DNA of 53,972 nt from Magnetococcales bacterium (GCA_015234115.1 JADFWP010000015.1:1-53972); one strand, 5' to 3'. Positions 8,586 through 18,740 are shown, counted from the stretch's first letter. Translations and numbers: made by a program. The notes: a model not told the origin generated them from the letters alone.

Positions 8586-8735
8586 ATGGATTTCATCCAA
8601 GAACTGTGGGCTTTTCTGCGCGTCCGAAAAAAGCTGTGGCTGCTGCCCGTGATCATCGTGATGGTCCTGCTGGGCGGACTGCTGATTCTGGCCCAAGGCT
8701 CCGTGATCGCGCCCTTCCTGTACACCCTCTTCTGA
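8586..8735 (+). CDS. Small DUF5989-family membrane protein
   Basis: This 49-residue protein begins MDFIQELWAFLRVRKKLWLL, a short amphipathic cytoplasmic stretch, followed by one membrane span (about 20-38) and GSVIAPFLYTLF. The pattern (ExWxFLRxRKKxWLLP, then a span and a SxxAPFIYTLF-like end) is that of DUF5989, the usual small partner of SxtJ and carbamoyltransferase genes. It starts seven bases after the sxtJ-like stop and ends 16 bases before the carbamoyltransferase start, with GGGAGG between. Probably a membrane scaffold or subunit; function unknown. Confidence 0.8.
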   Translation: MDFIQELWAFLRVRKKLWLLPVIIVMVLLGGLLILAQGSVIAPFLYTLF

Positions 8736-8751
8736 AAATTCGGGAGGCCAC

Positions 8752-10590
8752 ATGCATCTGTTGGGAATATCGGCCTACTACCACGATGCAGCCGCCTGCC
8801 TGATCACAGACGGCAAAATCGTGGCCGCAGCCCAGGAGGAACGCTTCACCCGCAAGAAACACGATCCCGGATTCCCGGCCCATGCCATCGCCTGTTGCCT
8901 GGATGAGGCCGGCATCCGTCCGGATCAACTCGATCATGTGGTGTTCTACGACAAACCGTTCCTGAAATTCGAACGGATCCTCGAAACCTATCTGGCCTTC
9001 GCCCCACAGGGATTCGGCAGCTTCGTCACCTCCCTGCCGGTCTGGGTCAAGGAAAAGCTGTTCCAGAAATCGGTGCTCCTCCAGGCACTGCGCACCTCCG
9101 TCGATCCGAACACCGACTGGGCCTCCAGACTGCTCTTTTCCGAGCATCATTTAAGTCACGCGGCCAGTGCCTTCTTTCCCTCCCCGTTCGACCGCGCCGC
9201 CGTGCTGACCCTGGATGGGGTCGGCGAGTGGACCACGACTTCGGTGGCAATCGGCAACGGCAACCGGTTGCACGTCACCAAAGAGATTCACTTTCCCCAC
9301 TCGTTGGGCCTGCTCTATTCGGCGTTCACCTACTATACCGGCTTCAAGGTCAACTCCGGGGAATACAAGGTGATGGGACTGGCGCCGTACGGAGAACCCA
9401 AATATGCCCAACGCATCCTGGACCACCTGATCGACCTCAAGGACGATGGTTCATTCGCGCTCGACCTGCGCTATTTCAACTACTGCACCGGTCTGACGAT
9501 GACCAACGACGCCTTTCATGACCTGTTCGGAGGTCCGCCGCGCCAGCCGGAATCCCTGCTCACCCAACGGGAACTGGATCTGGCCGCCTCGATTCAGCTC
9601 GTCATCGAAGAGGCGGTCCTCAAACTCGCCCGGGGAATCGCCCGCACCACCGGAGAGAAAAATCTCTGTCTTGCGGGCGGGGTGGCGCTCAACTGCGTGG
9701 CCAACGGCAAACTGCTGCGCGACCGCTCCTTCGAACAGATCTGGATTCAACCCGCTGCCGGCGATGCCGGAGGAGCCATCGGCGCCGCGCTGGCCGCCTG
9801 TCACCTGCTGCTCGACCAACCCCGCCCCCCCCGCCTCGGACAGGACGGCATGCAGGGAGGCTATCTGGGACCGGCCTATGACCAAACAGAAATCGACACC
9901 CGACTGACCCGCCTCGGCGCCCGCTTCACCACCCTGTCCGAAACCGAAATCATCGACCAGACCGCCCAGGCCCTGGCCGACGGCAAGGCGGTGGGATGGC
10001 ACAGTGGCCGCATGGAGTTCGGTCCCCGCGCCCTGGGGGGCAGAAGCATCCTGGCCGATGCCCGCTCTCCCACCATGCAGAAACTGCTCAACCTGAAGGT
10101 CAAATTCCGCGAATCCTTCCGTCCCTTCGCCCCCAGCGTGCTGCGGGAGGATCTGGCCGCATGGTTTGAACTCGATGTCGATACCCCCTACATGCTCCTG
10201 GTCGCCGACGTGGCCCCGGACAAACGCCGCCAGATGACCGACGCCGAAAACGCCCTGTTCGGCATCGACAAACTCAATGTCCCCCGCTCCTCGATCCCAG
10301 CCGTCACCCATGTGGACTACTCGGCGCGCATCCAGTCGGTCCATGCGGAGACCAACCCGCGCTATCACGCCCTGATCCGCCGTTTCAAGGCGCTCACCGG
10401 CTGCCCGGTCCTGGTCAACACCTCGTTCAATGTCCGGGGCGAACCCATCGTGGCCACACCGGAAGATGCCTTCCGCTGCTTCATGGGCACCGGACTCGAT
10501 CTGCTGGTGGTCGGCAACGCCCTGCTCCACAAGGCCGAACAGCCGCAACATCTCGCCGCAGACTACACGGTGCGTTATGAACTGGATTAA
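8752..10590 (+). CDS. O-carbamoyltransferase (NodU/CmcH/TobZ family)
   Basis: The protein has 612 residues, full length. The N-terminal Kae1/ASKHA-like domain starts LGISAYYHDAAACLITDG with AQEERFTRKKHD and the metal-site region EHHLSHAASAFF (His133, His136), then LTLDGVGEWTT. The C-terminal YrdC-like domain carries SGRMEFGPRALGGRSILAD and ends with NTSFNVRGEPIV. Family members form carbamoyladenylate from carbamoyl phosphate and ATP and pass the carbamoyl group to a hydroxyl of a sugar, antibiotic or toxin. The acceptor here is unknown; a glycan or lipid precursor fits the membrane partners and the glycan genes downstream. GGGAGG precedes the ATG by about six bases. Confidence 0.93.
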   Translation: MHLLGISAYYHDAAACLITDGKIVAAAQEERFTRKKHDPGFPAHAIACCLDEAGIRPDQLDHVVFYDKPFLKFERILETYLAFAPQGFGSFVTSLPVWVKEKLFQKSVLLQALRTSVDPNTDWASRLLFSEHHLSHAASAFFPSPFDRAAVLTLDGVGEWTTTSVAIGNGNRLHVTKEIHFPHSLGLLYSAFTYYTGFKVNSGEYKVMGLAPYGEPKYAQRILDHLIDLKDDGSFALDLRYFNYCTGLTMTNDAFHDLFGGPPRQPESLLTQRELDLAASIQLVIEEAVLKLARGIARTTGEKNLCLAGGVALNCVANGKLLRDRSFEQIWIQPAAGDAGGAIGAALAACHLLLDQPRPPRLGQDGMQGGYLGPAYDQTEIDTRLTRLGARFTTLSETEIIDQTAQALADGKAVGWHSGRMEFGPRALGGRSILADARSPTMQKLLNLKVKFRESFRPFAPSVLREDLAAWFELDVDTPYMLLVADVAPDKRRQMTDAENALFGIDKLNVPRSSIPAVTHVDYSARIQSVHAETNPRYHALIRRFKALTGCPVLVNTSFNVRGEPIVATPEDAFRCFMGTGLDLLVVGNALLHKAEQPQHLAADYTVRYELD

Positions 10591-11716
10591 AAAAACGCTC
10601 TTCCTGCTGATCGGCGCCGGATTCGCCCTGGGCGTGGCCATCGCCGCGCTGGAGGCCGTGTTCGGCGACTGGTTCAAACACGACAAATGGCTTGTGACCC
10701 AGCAACTGAATCTGATCCGCAATCAAAAAATCCTGTTCACCACCGACAACCTCCAGGGCGTGGAAACCCCCACCGCCCTCTATACCCGCGACATGTTCGG
10801 TCTGCGCGGTTCGTGCCTCAACCCGAAAGAGATCGACATCGTGACCATCGGCGGCTCCACGACCGATCAACGCTACATCGGCGACGGCCAGACCTGGCAG
10901 GACATCCTGCAACAGGAGCTGCGCGCGGAGACCAATCAACCGATTTGCGTCTCCAATGCCGGCATCGACGGCCACAGCACCTTTGGACACCTCGCCGCCT
11001 TCAACCACTGGTTCCCGCTGCTGCCGGGTTTCAAGCCGCGTCTGTATGTACTCTATATCGGCATCAACGATGCCATGATCCGCCTCACCCCCATGCCCGG
11101 ACGCGACACCAGCACCGCCCCCCCCCCGGAACCGTCCGGAATCAAGGAAAAGATCAAACAGAACTCCGCCATCTATCAATTGCTGCTCTTTGCCGATCAA
11201 CAACGCCAGGCGGCCGCCATCAAACCGGCTTACGCGGGCCACAAGAAATTCCCACCCCGCGACTCGGATTATAACGCCACCGGCAAAACCGCAGGGGTCG
11301 ATTCCCTGATCGAACAGAACACACGCCTGTTCTCCGAACGCCTCTCCCTCCTGCTGGACAAGATCCAAGCCGCCGGTGGACAGGCGGTCTGTGTCACCCA
11401 GCCCCACCTGTTCGTGGCCGAACGACACGGAAAACTGGTCGGCACCGGACCTGGCACCTTCCAGTTTGACGGCAAAACGTACAACGGCTTCGATTACGCC
11501 GCCTCCATCGCCAGCCTCAACCGCGCCATGCAGACGCTCTGCCCGGCCCGGAATGGCTATTATCTGGATATGGCGTCAAAAGAGTTTGCCATCGAGGACT
11601 TCTACGATGGCATGCACAACACGCCACGCGGCGCGGCGCGCCTGGGGAGATATCTCTTTGAAGAGTTCAAACGACAGGGGATGATCCCTCCCCTGCTGAA
11701 AAAAAACGCGGGCTGA
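10577..11716 (+). CDS. Membrane-anchored SGNH/GDSL-family hydrolase
   Basis: The protein has 379 residues. The start ATG at 10577 overlaps the end of the carbamoyltransferase gene by 14 bases, which suggests coupled translation. One N-terminal hydrophobic anchor (about 7-28) is followed by an SGNH-type domain: block I IGGSTTD (Ser94), block II NAGIDGHS, block III IGIND (Asn164), and a C-terminal YDGMHNTPRGAARLG with Asp344 and His347 as likely catalytic pair. Family members are esterases or O-acyl transferases acting on lipids or polysaccharides. The location is predicted periplasmic or outer face of the inner membrane. Substrate unknown; operon context suggests it edits the carbamoylated product. 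Confidence 0.8.
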   Translation: MNWIKKTLFLLIGAGFALGVAIAALEAVFGDWFKHDKWLVTQQLNLIRNQKILFTTDNLQGVETPTALYTRDMFGLRGSCLNPKEIDIVTIGGSTTDQRYIGDGQTWQDILQQELRAETNQPICVSNAGIDGHSTFGHLAAFNHWFPLLPGFKPRLYVLYIGINDAMIRLTPMPGRDTSTAPPPEPSGIKEKIKQNSAIYQLLLFADQQRQAAAIKPAYAGHKKFPPRDSDYNATGKTAGVDSLIEQNTRLFSERLSLLLDKIQAAGGQAVCVTQPHLFVAERHGKLVGTGPGTFQFDGKTYNGFDYAASIASLNRAMQTLCPARNGYYLDMASKEFAIEDFYDGMHNTPRGAARLGRYLFEEFKRQGMIPPLLKKNAG

Positions 11717-11770
11717 AAACCCGCTCCAAACCGGATCACGCGCATTGGCCAACCATTCGGATCAGACCCC

Positions 11771-14700
11771 ATGAGACGTCCCTTTGATCACCTCCCCATG
11801 GCCTATCGCATGGTGATTGGATTCTCCGTGCTCATTCTGCTGCTGGTCATACAGTTTCTGCTGTTCGATGCCCAGAATCAGCAACTCGGATCCATCCACG
11901 ACCGACTGGTCCAGCATCCTTTTCTGGTCAGCCGCGCGGCGCTCCAGGCCGAGAACAAAATCCTGGAAATCCAGATCCTCAGCGAGCGACTCCTCGCGGT
12001 CCAGACCAGCGACCAGATCCAGATCATCGAGCAGAACCTGGAACAGAACCGGGATGCGCTCCACAAGCAACTGGCCATCATTCAGGAACGCTTCCTGGGA
12101 GATCTGGAACGCGTCCAGGAGACCCGGAACCTGTTGGATGGCTGGTGGCACAGCCTGTACCAACACGAACTCCACCTGATCCGGGAGAACCATCCGGATC
12201 AGGTGGTAGCCCTGCGCGCCACGCCGGAGTACCGGCAACGGCTGGAACAGATCAATCAAAATATTAATTATATCATTCAGTTCGCCCACGACAAAGCCCT
12301 CTCGCTGACCCGCGCCTTTGACCGGACCACCGACCACAGCCGCAAGACGCTGCTTGTGCTGCTTGCCGGCATCATCCTGTTCGGGTTGATCGTGGCCATC
12401 CTCGCCACCCGCGCCATCACCCGTCCTCTGGCGCAGATGAGCGCGGCGGTCACCCACATCGCAGACAAGAATTTCGCCCTCACCGTACCCGGCATCGAAC
12501 GCGGCGATGAATTCGGCCTCCTGGCCCGATCCATTGCCAGACTTCAAGAAATGGCCCGCCATACCGATGAGGAGTCCTGGATCAAAAGCCAGGTCAACAC
12601 CCTCTCGACCCTGCTGCAACAAAGCGCGGATCCGACCGCCTTTGCCGATCATGTGCTCCACCACCTGACGCCACAGCTCAATGCCACCCTCGGCGCCTGT
12701 TATTTCCATGACGAAGAGCAGGGCGTCCTGAGACTCCAGGCCGGATATGGCCTGGACAGCACCGACACCCTCCGTGACACCATCCCCCTCGGGGAGACCC
12801 TGGTCGGTCTGTGCGCCCGCAAAGGGGAAACGCTGCGGATTGCCGAGTTGCCCGACGGCTATCTCACCCTCACCTCATCCCTGGGCTCCTCGCGGCTGCG
12901 CACCCTGCTGCTGGTGCCCCTGCTGTTCCAGGAACGGGTGCTGGGCGTGCTGGAATTCGCCGCGCTGCAACCGTTCTCGCCCATCCACCATGCCCTGCTG
13001 GAGAGCATCCTGCCGGTCATCGCCATCAACCTGGAGAGCCTCAACCGCCTGCTGCACACCTGGCAACTGCTCCATGAATCCCAGCAACAGGCCCAACGGC
13101 TTCAGCAATCCCGCGAGGAACTGGAAACCCAAAGCGAAGAGTTGCGCAGCATCAACGAAGAGCTGCAAAGCCAGAACGAAGCCATGGAGCGCCACGCCGA
13201 AGCCTTGCGCGCCGCCAAGCTGGAGGCCGAACAGACCGCCGCCGAACTGGAACAGACCTCGCGTTACAAATCCGAATTCCTGGCCAACATGTCCCACGAG
13301 TTGCGCACCCCCCTGAACAGCCTGCTGATTCTGGCGCGCACCCTGGTGACCAATCCGGAAAAGAATCTGACCGACGATCAGATCGAATCGGCCCAGATCA
13401 TCCACGACAGCGGCCAGGATCTGCTGTTGCTGATCAACGACATCCTCGATCTGGCCAAGGTGGAATCGGGCCGCATGGAGGTCACCCACGAACCGGTGCT
13501 GCTGACCCAACTGTGCGCCAATCTGGAGCGCCGTTTCGCCCCGCTGGCCAGAGAACGAGGCATCGGCCTGCACTTCCGCATCGCTCCGGCCACCCCGCGC
13601 GGCTGGTACACCGATCCGCACAAACTGACCCGGATTCTGACCAATCTGCTGGCCAATGCCATCAAGTTCACGGATCAGGGCTCCGTCACCCTGACCGTGG
13701 ATCGAATCGCGTCCCAGACCCCCGGAGAGGAGACCCCATGGCTGGCCCTGGCGGTCGAGGATACCGGCACCGGCATTCCGTTGGGCCAGGAGGAGCGGAT
13801 CTTCGAGGCTTTTCAACAGGTGGACGGCACCACCAGCCGCCGCCACGGCGGCACCGGCCTGGGCCTGACCATTGCGCGGGAACTCTCCAGACTGTTGGGT
13901 GGCCAGATCCGGCTCACCACCACACCCGGCCAGGGCAGCACCTTCACCCTGCTGCTGCCGGTCATCGATCCCATCTCCGGGCAGGAACCGCCCCCGGCCC
14001 AACCGCCCGTTCCCGCCCGTTCCGACTTCCGGTCAAACCCGACCCCGCCAGGTTCCGGCAACCGGACCGTGCTGATCATCGAAGACGATCCGGTCTTTGC
14101 CCGCATTCTGGGGGATCTGACACGCAAACAGGAGTTCACGCCGCTGATGGCTCTGGATGGCGCGCAGGGACTCGCCCTCGCCCGCCGCCATCTCCCTGCC
14201 GGCGTGATTCTGGATCTCACCCTGCCCGACCAGGATGGTCTGAACATCCTCCACCAACTCAAGGCCGACCCGACCACGCAGGCCCTCCCGGTGCATATCA
14301 TCTCGGCGCGGGACGAAATCGCGCGCGGCATGGCCGAAGGGGCCGCGGACTACTGGGTGAAACCGATCAGCCAGGAACATATCCAGGCCGTACTGCAACG
14401 CATTGCCAGCAGTCAGGGCCATCTGGAACCCCGGCATGTGCTGGTGATCGAAGACGACCCGCATGCCCGCAAGGCCATCGGCATCCTGCTCGCGTCCAGC
14501 GCGGTCCAGACCACCTGCGTGGCCAGTGCCGAAGAGGCGATGGCACACCTCAACACCGCATCGTTCTGCTGCATGATCCTCGACCTGAATCTCGCTGGCA
14601 TCAGCGGATTCGAACTTCTGGAGCAGGCCTGTTCCCAGGGCATGACCTTGCCTCCGGTCATCGTCTACTCCGGCAAGATGTTGACCCCTGCCGAGACCCT

Positions 14701-15244
14701 GCGGCTGCGCCAGTTCACCGATCACATCATCCTCAAAGGAGAACGCGCCCCGGAACGGCTGCAAGAGGAGGTCGCCCTGTTTCTCCATCAGGTGAAGAGC
14801 GGACCGACCGACCCCCCGCCGCCAGCCGCCATCCCCCCCGCCAGCCAGCCCCCTGACCCGGCCCTGCACCAGAAAACCATCCTGATCGTGGATGACGACA
14901 TGCGCAACATCTTCGCCCTTTCCAAGGCGTTGCGCAGCCGTGGACTCCAGGTGCTCCTGGCCCAGGACGGAAAACGCGCCCTTGCCCTGCTGCAAGAACA
15001 CCCGGAAATCGATCTGGTGCTCATGGATATCATGATGCCCGAAATGGATGGCTATGCCGCCATCCAGGCGATCCGGGCCAGGGAGGAGTGGCGTCGCCTT
15101 CCGGTGCTGGCCCTCACCGCCAAAGCCATGAACGGCGAGCGGGAAAAATGTCTCCAGGCCGGAGCCAACGACTACCTGACCAAACCCGTGGAACTGGAGC
15201 CCCTCATGACCAGGATCCACCACTGGGTGAGCCAATCCCCATGA
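11771..15244 (+). CDS. Hybrid sensor histidine kinase: TM-HAMP-GAF-HisKA-HATPase-REC x3
   Basis: The protein has 1157 residues. Two membrane spans (about 13-32 and 193-213) bracket a helical periplasmic region (34-190, four-helix-bundle-like). HAMP follows (about 212-265), then a GAF domain (about 275-425) and a coiled coil rich in Gln and Glu (430-495). HisKA has NMSHELRTPLN with phospho-acceptor His509. HATPase shows NLLANAIKFTD, DTGTGI and GGTGLGL. Three receiver domains have predicted phosphorylated Asp815, Asp938 and Asp1086. Such kinases relay phosphate from a periplasmic or GAF-sensed signal; no HPt domain or DNA-binding output is visible, so output is through partners. The second receiver lacks a typical KP near its end (LKGERAPERL). 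The gene lies 54 bases after the SGNH gene and 97 before a second hybrid kinase. Confidence 0.93.
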   Translation: MRRPFDHLPMAYRMVIGFSVLILLLVIQFLLFDAQNQQLGSIHDRLVQHPFLVSRAALQAENKILEIQILSERLLAVQTSDQIQIIEQNLEQNRDALHKQLAIIQERFLGDLERVQETRNLLDGWWHSLYQHELHLIRENHPDQVVALRATPEYRQRLEQINQNINYIIQFAHDKALSLTRAFDRTTDHSRKTLLVLLAGIILFGLIVAILATRAITRPLAQMSAAVTHIADKNFALTVPGIERGDEFGLLARSIARLQEMARHTDEESWIKSQVNTLSTLLQQSADPTAFADHVLHHLTPQLNATLGACYFHDEEQGVLRLQAGYGLDSTDTLRDTIPLGETLVGLCARKGETLRIAELPDGYLTLTSSLGSSRLRTLLLVPLLFQERVLGVLEFAALQPFSPIHHALLESILPVIAINLESLNRLLHTWQLLHESQQQAQRLQQSREELETQSEELRSINEELQSQNEAMERHAEALRAAKLEAEQTAAELEQTSRYKSEFLANMSHELRTPLNSLLILARTLVTNPEKNLTDDQIESAQIIHDSGQDLLLLINDILDLAKVESGRMEVTHEPVLLTQLCANLERRFAPLARERGIGLHFRIAPATPRGWYTDPHKLTRILTNLLANAIKFTDQGSVTLTVDRIASQTPGEETPWLALAVEDTGTGIPLGQEERIFEAFQQVDGTTSRRHGGTGLGLTIARELSRLLGGQIRLTTTPGQGSTFTLLLPVIDPISGQEPPPAQPPVPARSDFRSNPTPPGSGNRTVLIIEDDPVFARILGDLTRKQEFTPLMALDGAQGLALARRHLPAGVILDLTLPDQDGLNILHQLKADPTTQALPVHIISARDEIARGMAEGAADYWVKPISQEHIQAVLQRIASSQGHLEPRHVLVIEDDPHARKAIGILLASSAVQTTCVASAEEAMAHLNTASFCCMILDLNLAGISGFELLEQACSQGMTLPPVIVYSGKMLTPAETLRLRQFTDHIILKGERAPERLQEEVALFLHQVKSGPTDPPPPAAIPPASQPPDPALHQKTILIVDDDMRNIFALSKALRSRGLQVLLAQDGKRALALLQEHPEIDLVLMDIMMPEMDGYAAIQAIRAREEWRRLPVLALTAKAMNGEREKCLQAGANDYLTKPVELEPLMTRIHHWVSQSP

Positions 15245-15341
15245 ATACGACCCGGATCTGCACCCCACGCACGGCACCATGCCGTGACGTGCCGGCCACA
15301 ACAGGCCGTATTCCAACCTGTCGGAATCTGGATGCCTCGTC

Positions 15342-17036
15342 ATGACCACCTTTCTGCCCAAACTGCTGATCGTGGATGATGTCACGGCCAACCGTCTGGC
15401 CCTGCGCAAACTGCTGCGCCAACTCCAGGTCGAAATCCTGGAAGCGGCCTCGGGCAATCAGGCGCTGAACCTCTGTCTGGAACACGAATTCGCCCTGATT
15501 CTGCTGGATGTGCAGATGCCCGACATGGATGGCTACGAAGTGGCCACCCTGTTGCGCGGCGAGGAAAAAACCCGGGAATATCCGATCATCTTCGTCACTG
15601 CCGCCTACAAGGATCTCTCCCATCGGGTCCATGCCTACGGCGTCGGCGCCGTGGATTACATCGAAAAGCCGATCGATGATGATACCCTGTTGTCCAAGAT
15701 CCGGATTTTCCTGGAACTCTACTATCGCCGCACCGCCATGACGAAACTGCTCCAGGAACTGGCGGCGAGCAATGCCCGCTTGCTGGACGAAATCAACGAA
15801 CGACAGAAAATCGAACAGGAACTGCGCGAAGCCAAAGAGCGGGCGGAACGGGCGGCACAAGCCAAAAGCGAATTCCTGGCCGCCATGAGCCATGAAATCC
15901 GTACCCCGATGAACATTGTCCTGGGACTGAGCGGTGTGCTGCTGGAGAGCGAACTGTTGCCTGAACAGCGTCATTTCGTGGAGATGATGCACCGCTCCGG
16001 CGGGGCCTTGTTGACGATCATCAACGACATTCTCGACTACTCCCGGATCGAATCGGGCCGTTTCACCCTGAACGAAGCCCCCTACTCCCCAGGCGCCCTG
16101 GTGGCAGAGATTTCCCATCTGATGCGCATCTCCGCCGAGCAGAAAGGGCTGGTCCTGCATGTTCAGATCGATCCCGACATCCATCCCCTCATCCTGCTGG
16201 GAGATGACGGACGGATCCGGCAGATCCTGATCAACCTCATCGGCAATGCCATCAAGTTCACGGCCCAGGGAGAGATCCGGGTGGAATTGCGGTTCGATCC
16301 GCACCGTTCCGATCAACTGCTCTGCACCGTCGCCGATACCGGGATCGGCATTGACCCGGAGTTTCAGGCCCATCTGTTCGAGCGCTTTTCCCAGGCCGAT
16401 ACCGGCATCAACCGACGCTTCGGCGGCACCGGGCTGGGTCTTTCCATCTCCCGCAAACTCCTGACCCTGATGCAGGGCACCATCTGGGTGGAGAGTCAAC
16501 CGCAACAGGGAAGCCGCTTCCATTTCACCCTGCCAATCCGCAAGGCGGAGTCCGGCGCCACGCCGCTGCATGTGCGTTCGGATCCGACCCTCTCCATTCC
16601 CAGACTCACGATTCTGCTGGTGGAGGATTGTCCCGAAAATCAAATCCTGTTTCAGGTCTATCTGGAGTCGTCCCAGGAACGGGTCGTCACGGTCAACAAC
16701 GGGCAGGAGGCACTGGAACAACTGCAAAAGGAGTCATTCGACCTGGTTTTGATGGATCTGGAAATGCCGGTGCTGGATGGACTGAGCGCAACCCGACGCA
16801 TTCGCCAATGGGAAACCGAACAGGGACGCGCGCCGATGATCATTCTCGCCTTGAGCGCCCATGCCACGAGCGACAAACGACACGAAAGCATTGCCGCCGG
16901 CTGCGATGGTCATTTGACCAAACCGGTCAGCAAACGGGAGTTGCTGGAAGGAATCCGCCAGGCCGTGGACTCCCGCAGGTCGGCAACCGGTGCCGACCTG
17001 ACGGAAGCAACGGAAGATCAGCGTTTGAACTGCTGA
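15342..17036 (+). CDS. Soluble hybrid histidine kinase: REC-HisKA-HATPase-REC
   Basis: The protein has 564 residues with no membrane span. An N-terminal receiver ([11 protein letters not shown], phospho Asp56, Lys109) leads through a helical linker (130-178) to HisKA ([11 protein letters not shown], His184) and HATPase ([23 protein letters not shown]), then a C-terminal receiver ([11 protein letters not shown], Asp472, final KP). The N-terminal receiver suggests that an upstream kinase, likely the adjacent 1157-residue one, controls it. It is cytoplasmic. The final 19 bases overlap the convergent CheX-like gene. Confidence 0.93.
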   Translation: MTTFLPKLLIVDDVTANRLALRKLLRQLQVEILEAASGNQALNLCLEHEFALILLDVQMPDMDGYEVATLLRGEEKTREYPIIFVTAAYKDLSHRVHAYGVGAVDYIEKPIDDDTLLSKIRIFLELYYRRTAMTKLLQELAASNARLLDEINERQKIEQELREAKERAERAAQAKSEFLAAMSHEIRTPMNIVLGLSGVLLESELLPEQRHFVEMMHRSGGALLTIINDILDYSRIESGRFTLNEAPYSPGALVAEISHLMRISAEQKGLVLHVQIDPDIHPLILLGDDGRIRQILINLIGNAIKFTAQGEIRVELRFDPHRSDQLLCTVADTGIGIDPEFQAHLFERFSQADTGINRRFGGTGLGLSISRKLLTLMQGTIWVESQPQQGSRFHFTLPIRKAESGATPLHVRSDPTLSIPRLTILLVEDCPENQILFQVYLESSQERVVTVNNGQEALEQLQKESFDLVLMDLEMPVLDGLSATRRIRQWETEQGRAPMIILALSAHATSDKRHESIAAGCDGHLTKPVSKRELLEGIRQAVDSRRSATGADLTEATEDQRLNC

Positions 17037-17512
17037 ACGTAGAAGAAAAACTCGACGAAGAACAGCCCGGCGTCGCACTTGAAATACTGTTTGACGCTAT
17101 CGAAGTTGCTCTTGTATTGCATCCGGTAGTCCGTGCCGGTGATCAGCGTGGGTGGGGTGAGGTTGATGTTGCCGTAACGGGTGCCCAGACGGGTTTGCAC
17201 GCCGCCAGCCGCGATATTCGCCAGTTCGCCAAAGCCGTCTCCGGCCTCGCCATAAATGGAGTCATACTGCTCGCCCGCAAAGGCCGAAGCCAACTCGATG
17301 GCCGAATGCAACGGCGCGGCCAGATGGATGCCGCCGTTGATCCCTCCCGAGAAATTGATGACCACCGTCACCTCGGAACTCGGGGGACGATAGACATCCT
17401 CGTCTTTCTTGCAGACCGTGGGACCATTTTCAAGCTGCATGACCAGATAAGCGGAGAACATCTCCTGCACCGCACTCTTGATCAATTCGGAAAACTCCAT
17501 TTTCAGCTTCAT
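17018..17512 (-). CDS. CheX-like chemotaxis phosphatase-family protein
   Basis: The protein has 164 residues. The central [19 protein letters not shown] resembles the CheX/CheC helix ExxN(M/I)xxG, with Glu and Asn of the phosphatase motif present (E-L-A-N). Flanking strands ([25 protein letters not shown]) fit the CheX fold (PF13690). CheX proteins dephosphorylate CheY-P or related receivers. Here it lies tail to tail with, and overlaps, a gene with two receiver domains, so those receivers are candidate targets (inference). The ATG at 17512 is preceded by GAGG about 11 bases away; an in-frame ATG four codons later is possible. Confidence 0.7.
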   Translation of the reverse strand: MKLKMEFSELIKSAVQEMFSAYLVMQLENGPTVCKKDEDVYRPPSSEVTVVINFSGGINGGIHLAAPLHSAIELASAFAGEQYDSIYGEAGDGFGELANIAAGGVQTRLGTRYGNINLTPPTLITGTDYRMQYKSNFDSVKQYFKCDAGLFFVEFFFYVQQFKR

Positions 17513-17686
17513 AATCGTTGCGCCCTCGGATGGATATCGAGAAAAAAAGAGAGAGTTTTTCCAAACAGACCATTCCAGGAAACTGCTCTCGCCCCTGAAC
17601 TGACTTACAATAATTTATTGTTGTCGCTCATGCCATCAGTCTATCAGATCATGCCCCGCAAGGCAACCAGCAAATAATTTTTCCGC

Positions 17687-18730
17687 TTATCCCGGTTTCA
17701 GACGCCGCCACCAGGCCAGACGAAGTTGCAAGGCCAACCGGGTCGCCAGCCGGAACGGTTTGGCGCGGGCGCCCCGACCACTCTCTTCCCAGGCCCGGAC
17801 CATGAAATCAAGATAGGCCCGCCCCACCTGATCGAGCGTGGGCACCTGGATCCGCTGGCGATACCCCTCCAGATCGGCCACCACCCGTTCCAGCAGGGCC
17901 GGAATCTCTTCCGGATGGTCGAACAACTCGCCTCCCTGCCCCACCAGACCGGATTGCCCGCCATCCCGTTTGGCCACCACCGGCAAGCCGCAATGCAACG
18001 CCTCGATCACCGAATTGGGGCAGGATTCCCGCGTCGCCGCACTGATGAACAGATCGTGCTGACGCAAGGCGGTCGCCAACTCCGCGCTGCTCATGGGCGG
18101 CAGATGACGGATCCGTTCGAAAGTGAGCGGCGCATTGCCAATGAAGGTCATGTCGTAACGGTCGAAATCGAGATTCCGGTCGAGCCAGCGATAGGTTTCA
18201 AACCCCTTGCGCCAGTTGCTCGACCAACTGGCCGCCAGCAGACGCGGCTTGCGCTCCGGCGCGCAAGGCGCACGCCCGATGGCGTGAAACAGGTTCGGAT
18301 CCGGCGCGTTGGGCAGCACCTGCACGGCAGCCGGCAGTCGCAACCCCCGCTCCAGGGCGCGATCCCGGCTCCAGGTGGATTGAATCACCGTGCCGTCGCA
18401 TACCCAACGGCTCAACGCATACCCCATCCGATCCAGATGCACATCCACCGGCTGATCCCGCCCCAGACACATGGGACCGTCCAGCCGCAAAATGACCACC
18501 GGAGCGGGACGACGCTGCTTGAGCCGATACAAGGGCAGAAAGAATTGGAGGATCGATGGTTGATCGGAGTTGATCAGCAGGATATCCGCCTGCTCGGCGT
18601 TCTCCTCGTAACAGCCCTGCCGTTCCAGAAACACGCGCAGCGCCTTGAGAAACTGATTGCCCCCGCCCCAGGGGCCATCCCGGAAACGAAAGAGAATGTG
18701 AATGCGCGGCACAACCGGATCCTGTGACAT
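17687..18730 (-). CDS. Glycosyltransferase, GT4-like (GT-B fold)
   Basis: The protein has 347 residues. The N-terminal half begins IHILFRFRDGPWGGGNQFL, with a glycine-rich acceptor-side loop. The C-terminal half has HDLFISAATRESCPNSVIEALHCGLPVVA, the EX7E-type nucleotide-sugar region of GT4 enzymes (Glu at the RESCPNSVIEA motif). It likely transfers a sugar to a glycan in the cytoplasm. GAGG stands six bases before the ATG. It is last of a minus-strand trio with another GT4 and a methyltransferase; a 33-base gap with a 10-bp tandem repeat separates it from the GT upstream. Sugar and acceptor unknown. Confidence 0.85.
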   Translation of the reverse strand: MSQDPVVPRIHILFRFRDGPWGGGNQFLKALRVFLERQGCYEENAEQADILLINSDQPSILQFFLPLYRLKQRRPAPVVILRLDGPMCLGRDQPVDVHLDRMGYALSRWVCDGTVIQSTWSRDRALERGLRLPAAVQVLPNAPDPNLFHAIGRAPCAPERKPRLLAASWSSNWRKGFETYRWLDRNLDFDRYDMTFIGNAPLTFERIRHLPPMSSAELATALRQHDLFISAATRESCPNSVIEALHCGLPVVAKRDGGQSGLVGQGGELFDHPEEIPALLERVVADLEGYRQRIQVPTLDQVGRAYLDFMVRAWEESGRGARAKPFRLATRLALQLRLAWWRRLKPG

Positions 18731-18740
18731 GGGCGACCTC

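Noticed and set aside
8165-10590. Saxitoxin-type toxin biosynthesis cluster
   Set aside because: Only the SxtJ, DUF5989 and carbamoyltransferase types are present. No polyketide synthase-like, amidinotransferase or oxygenase genes accompany them.
11704-11728. GCGGG...CCCGC hairpin after the SGNH gene as terminator
   Set aside because: The stem is only five base pairs and no T-run follows.
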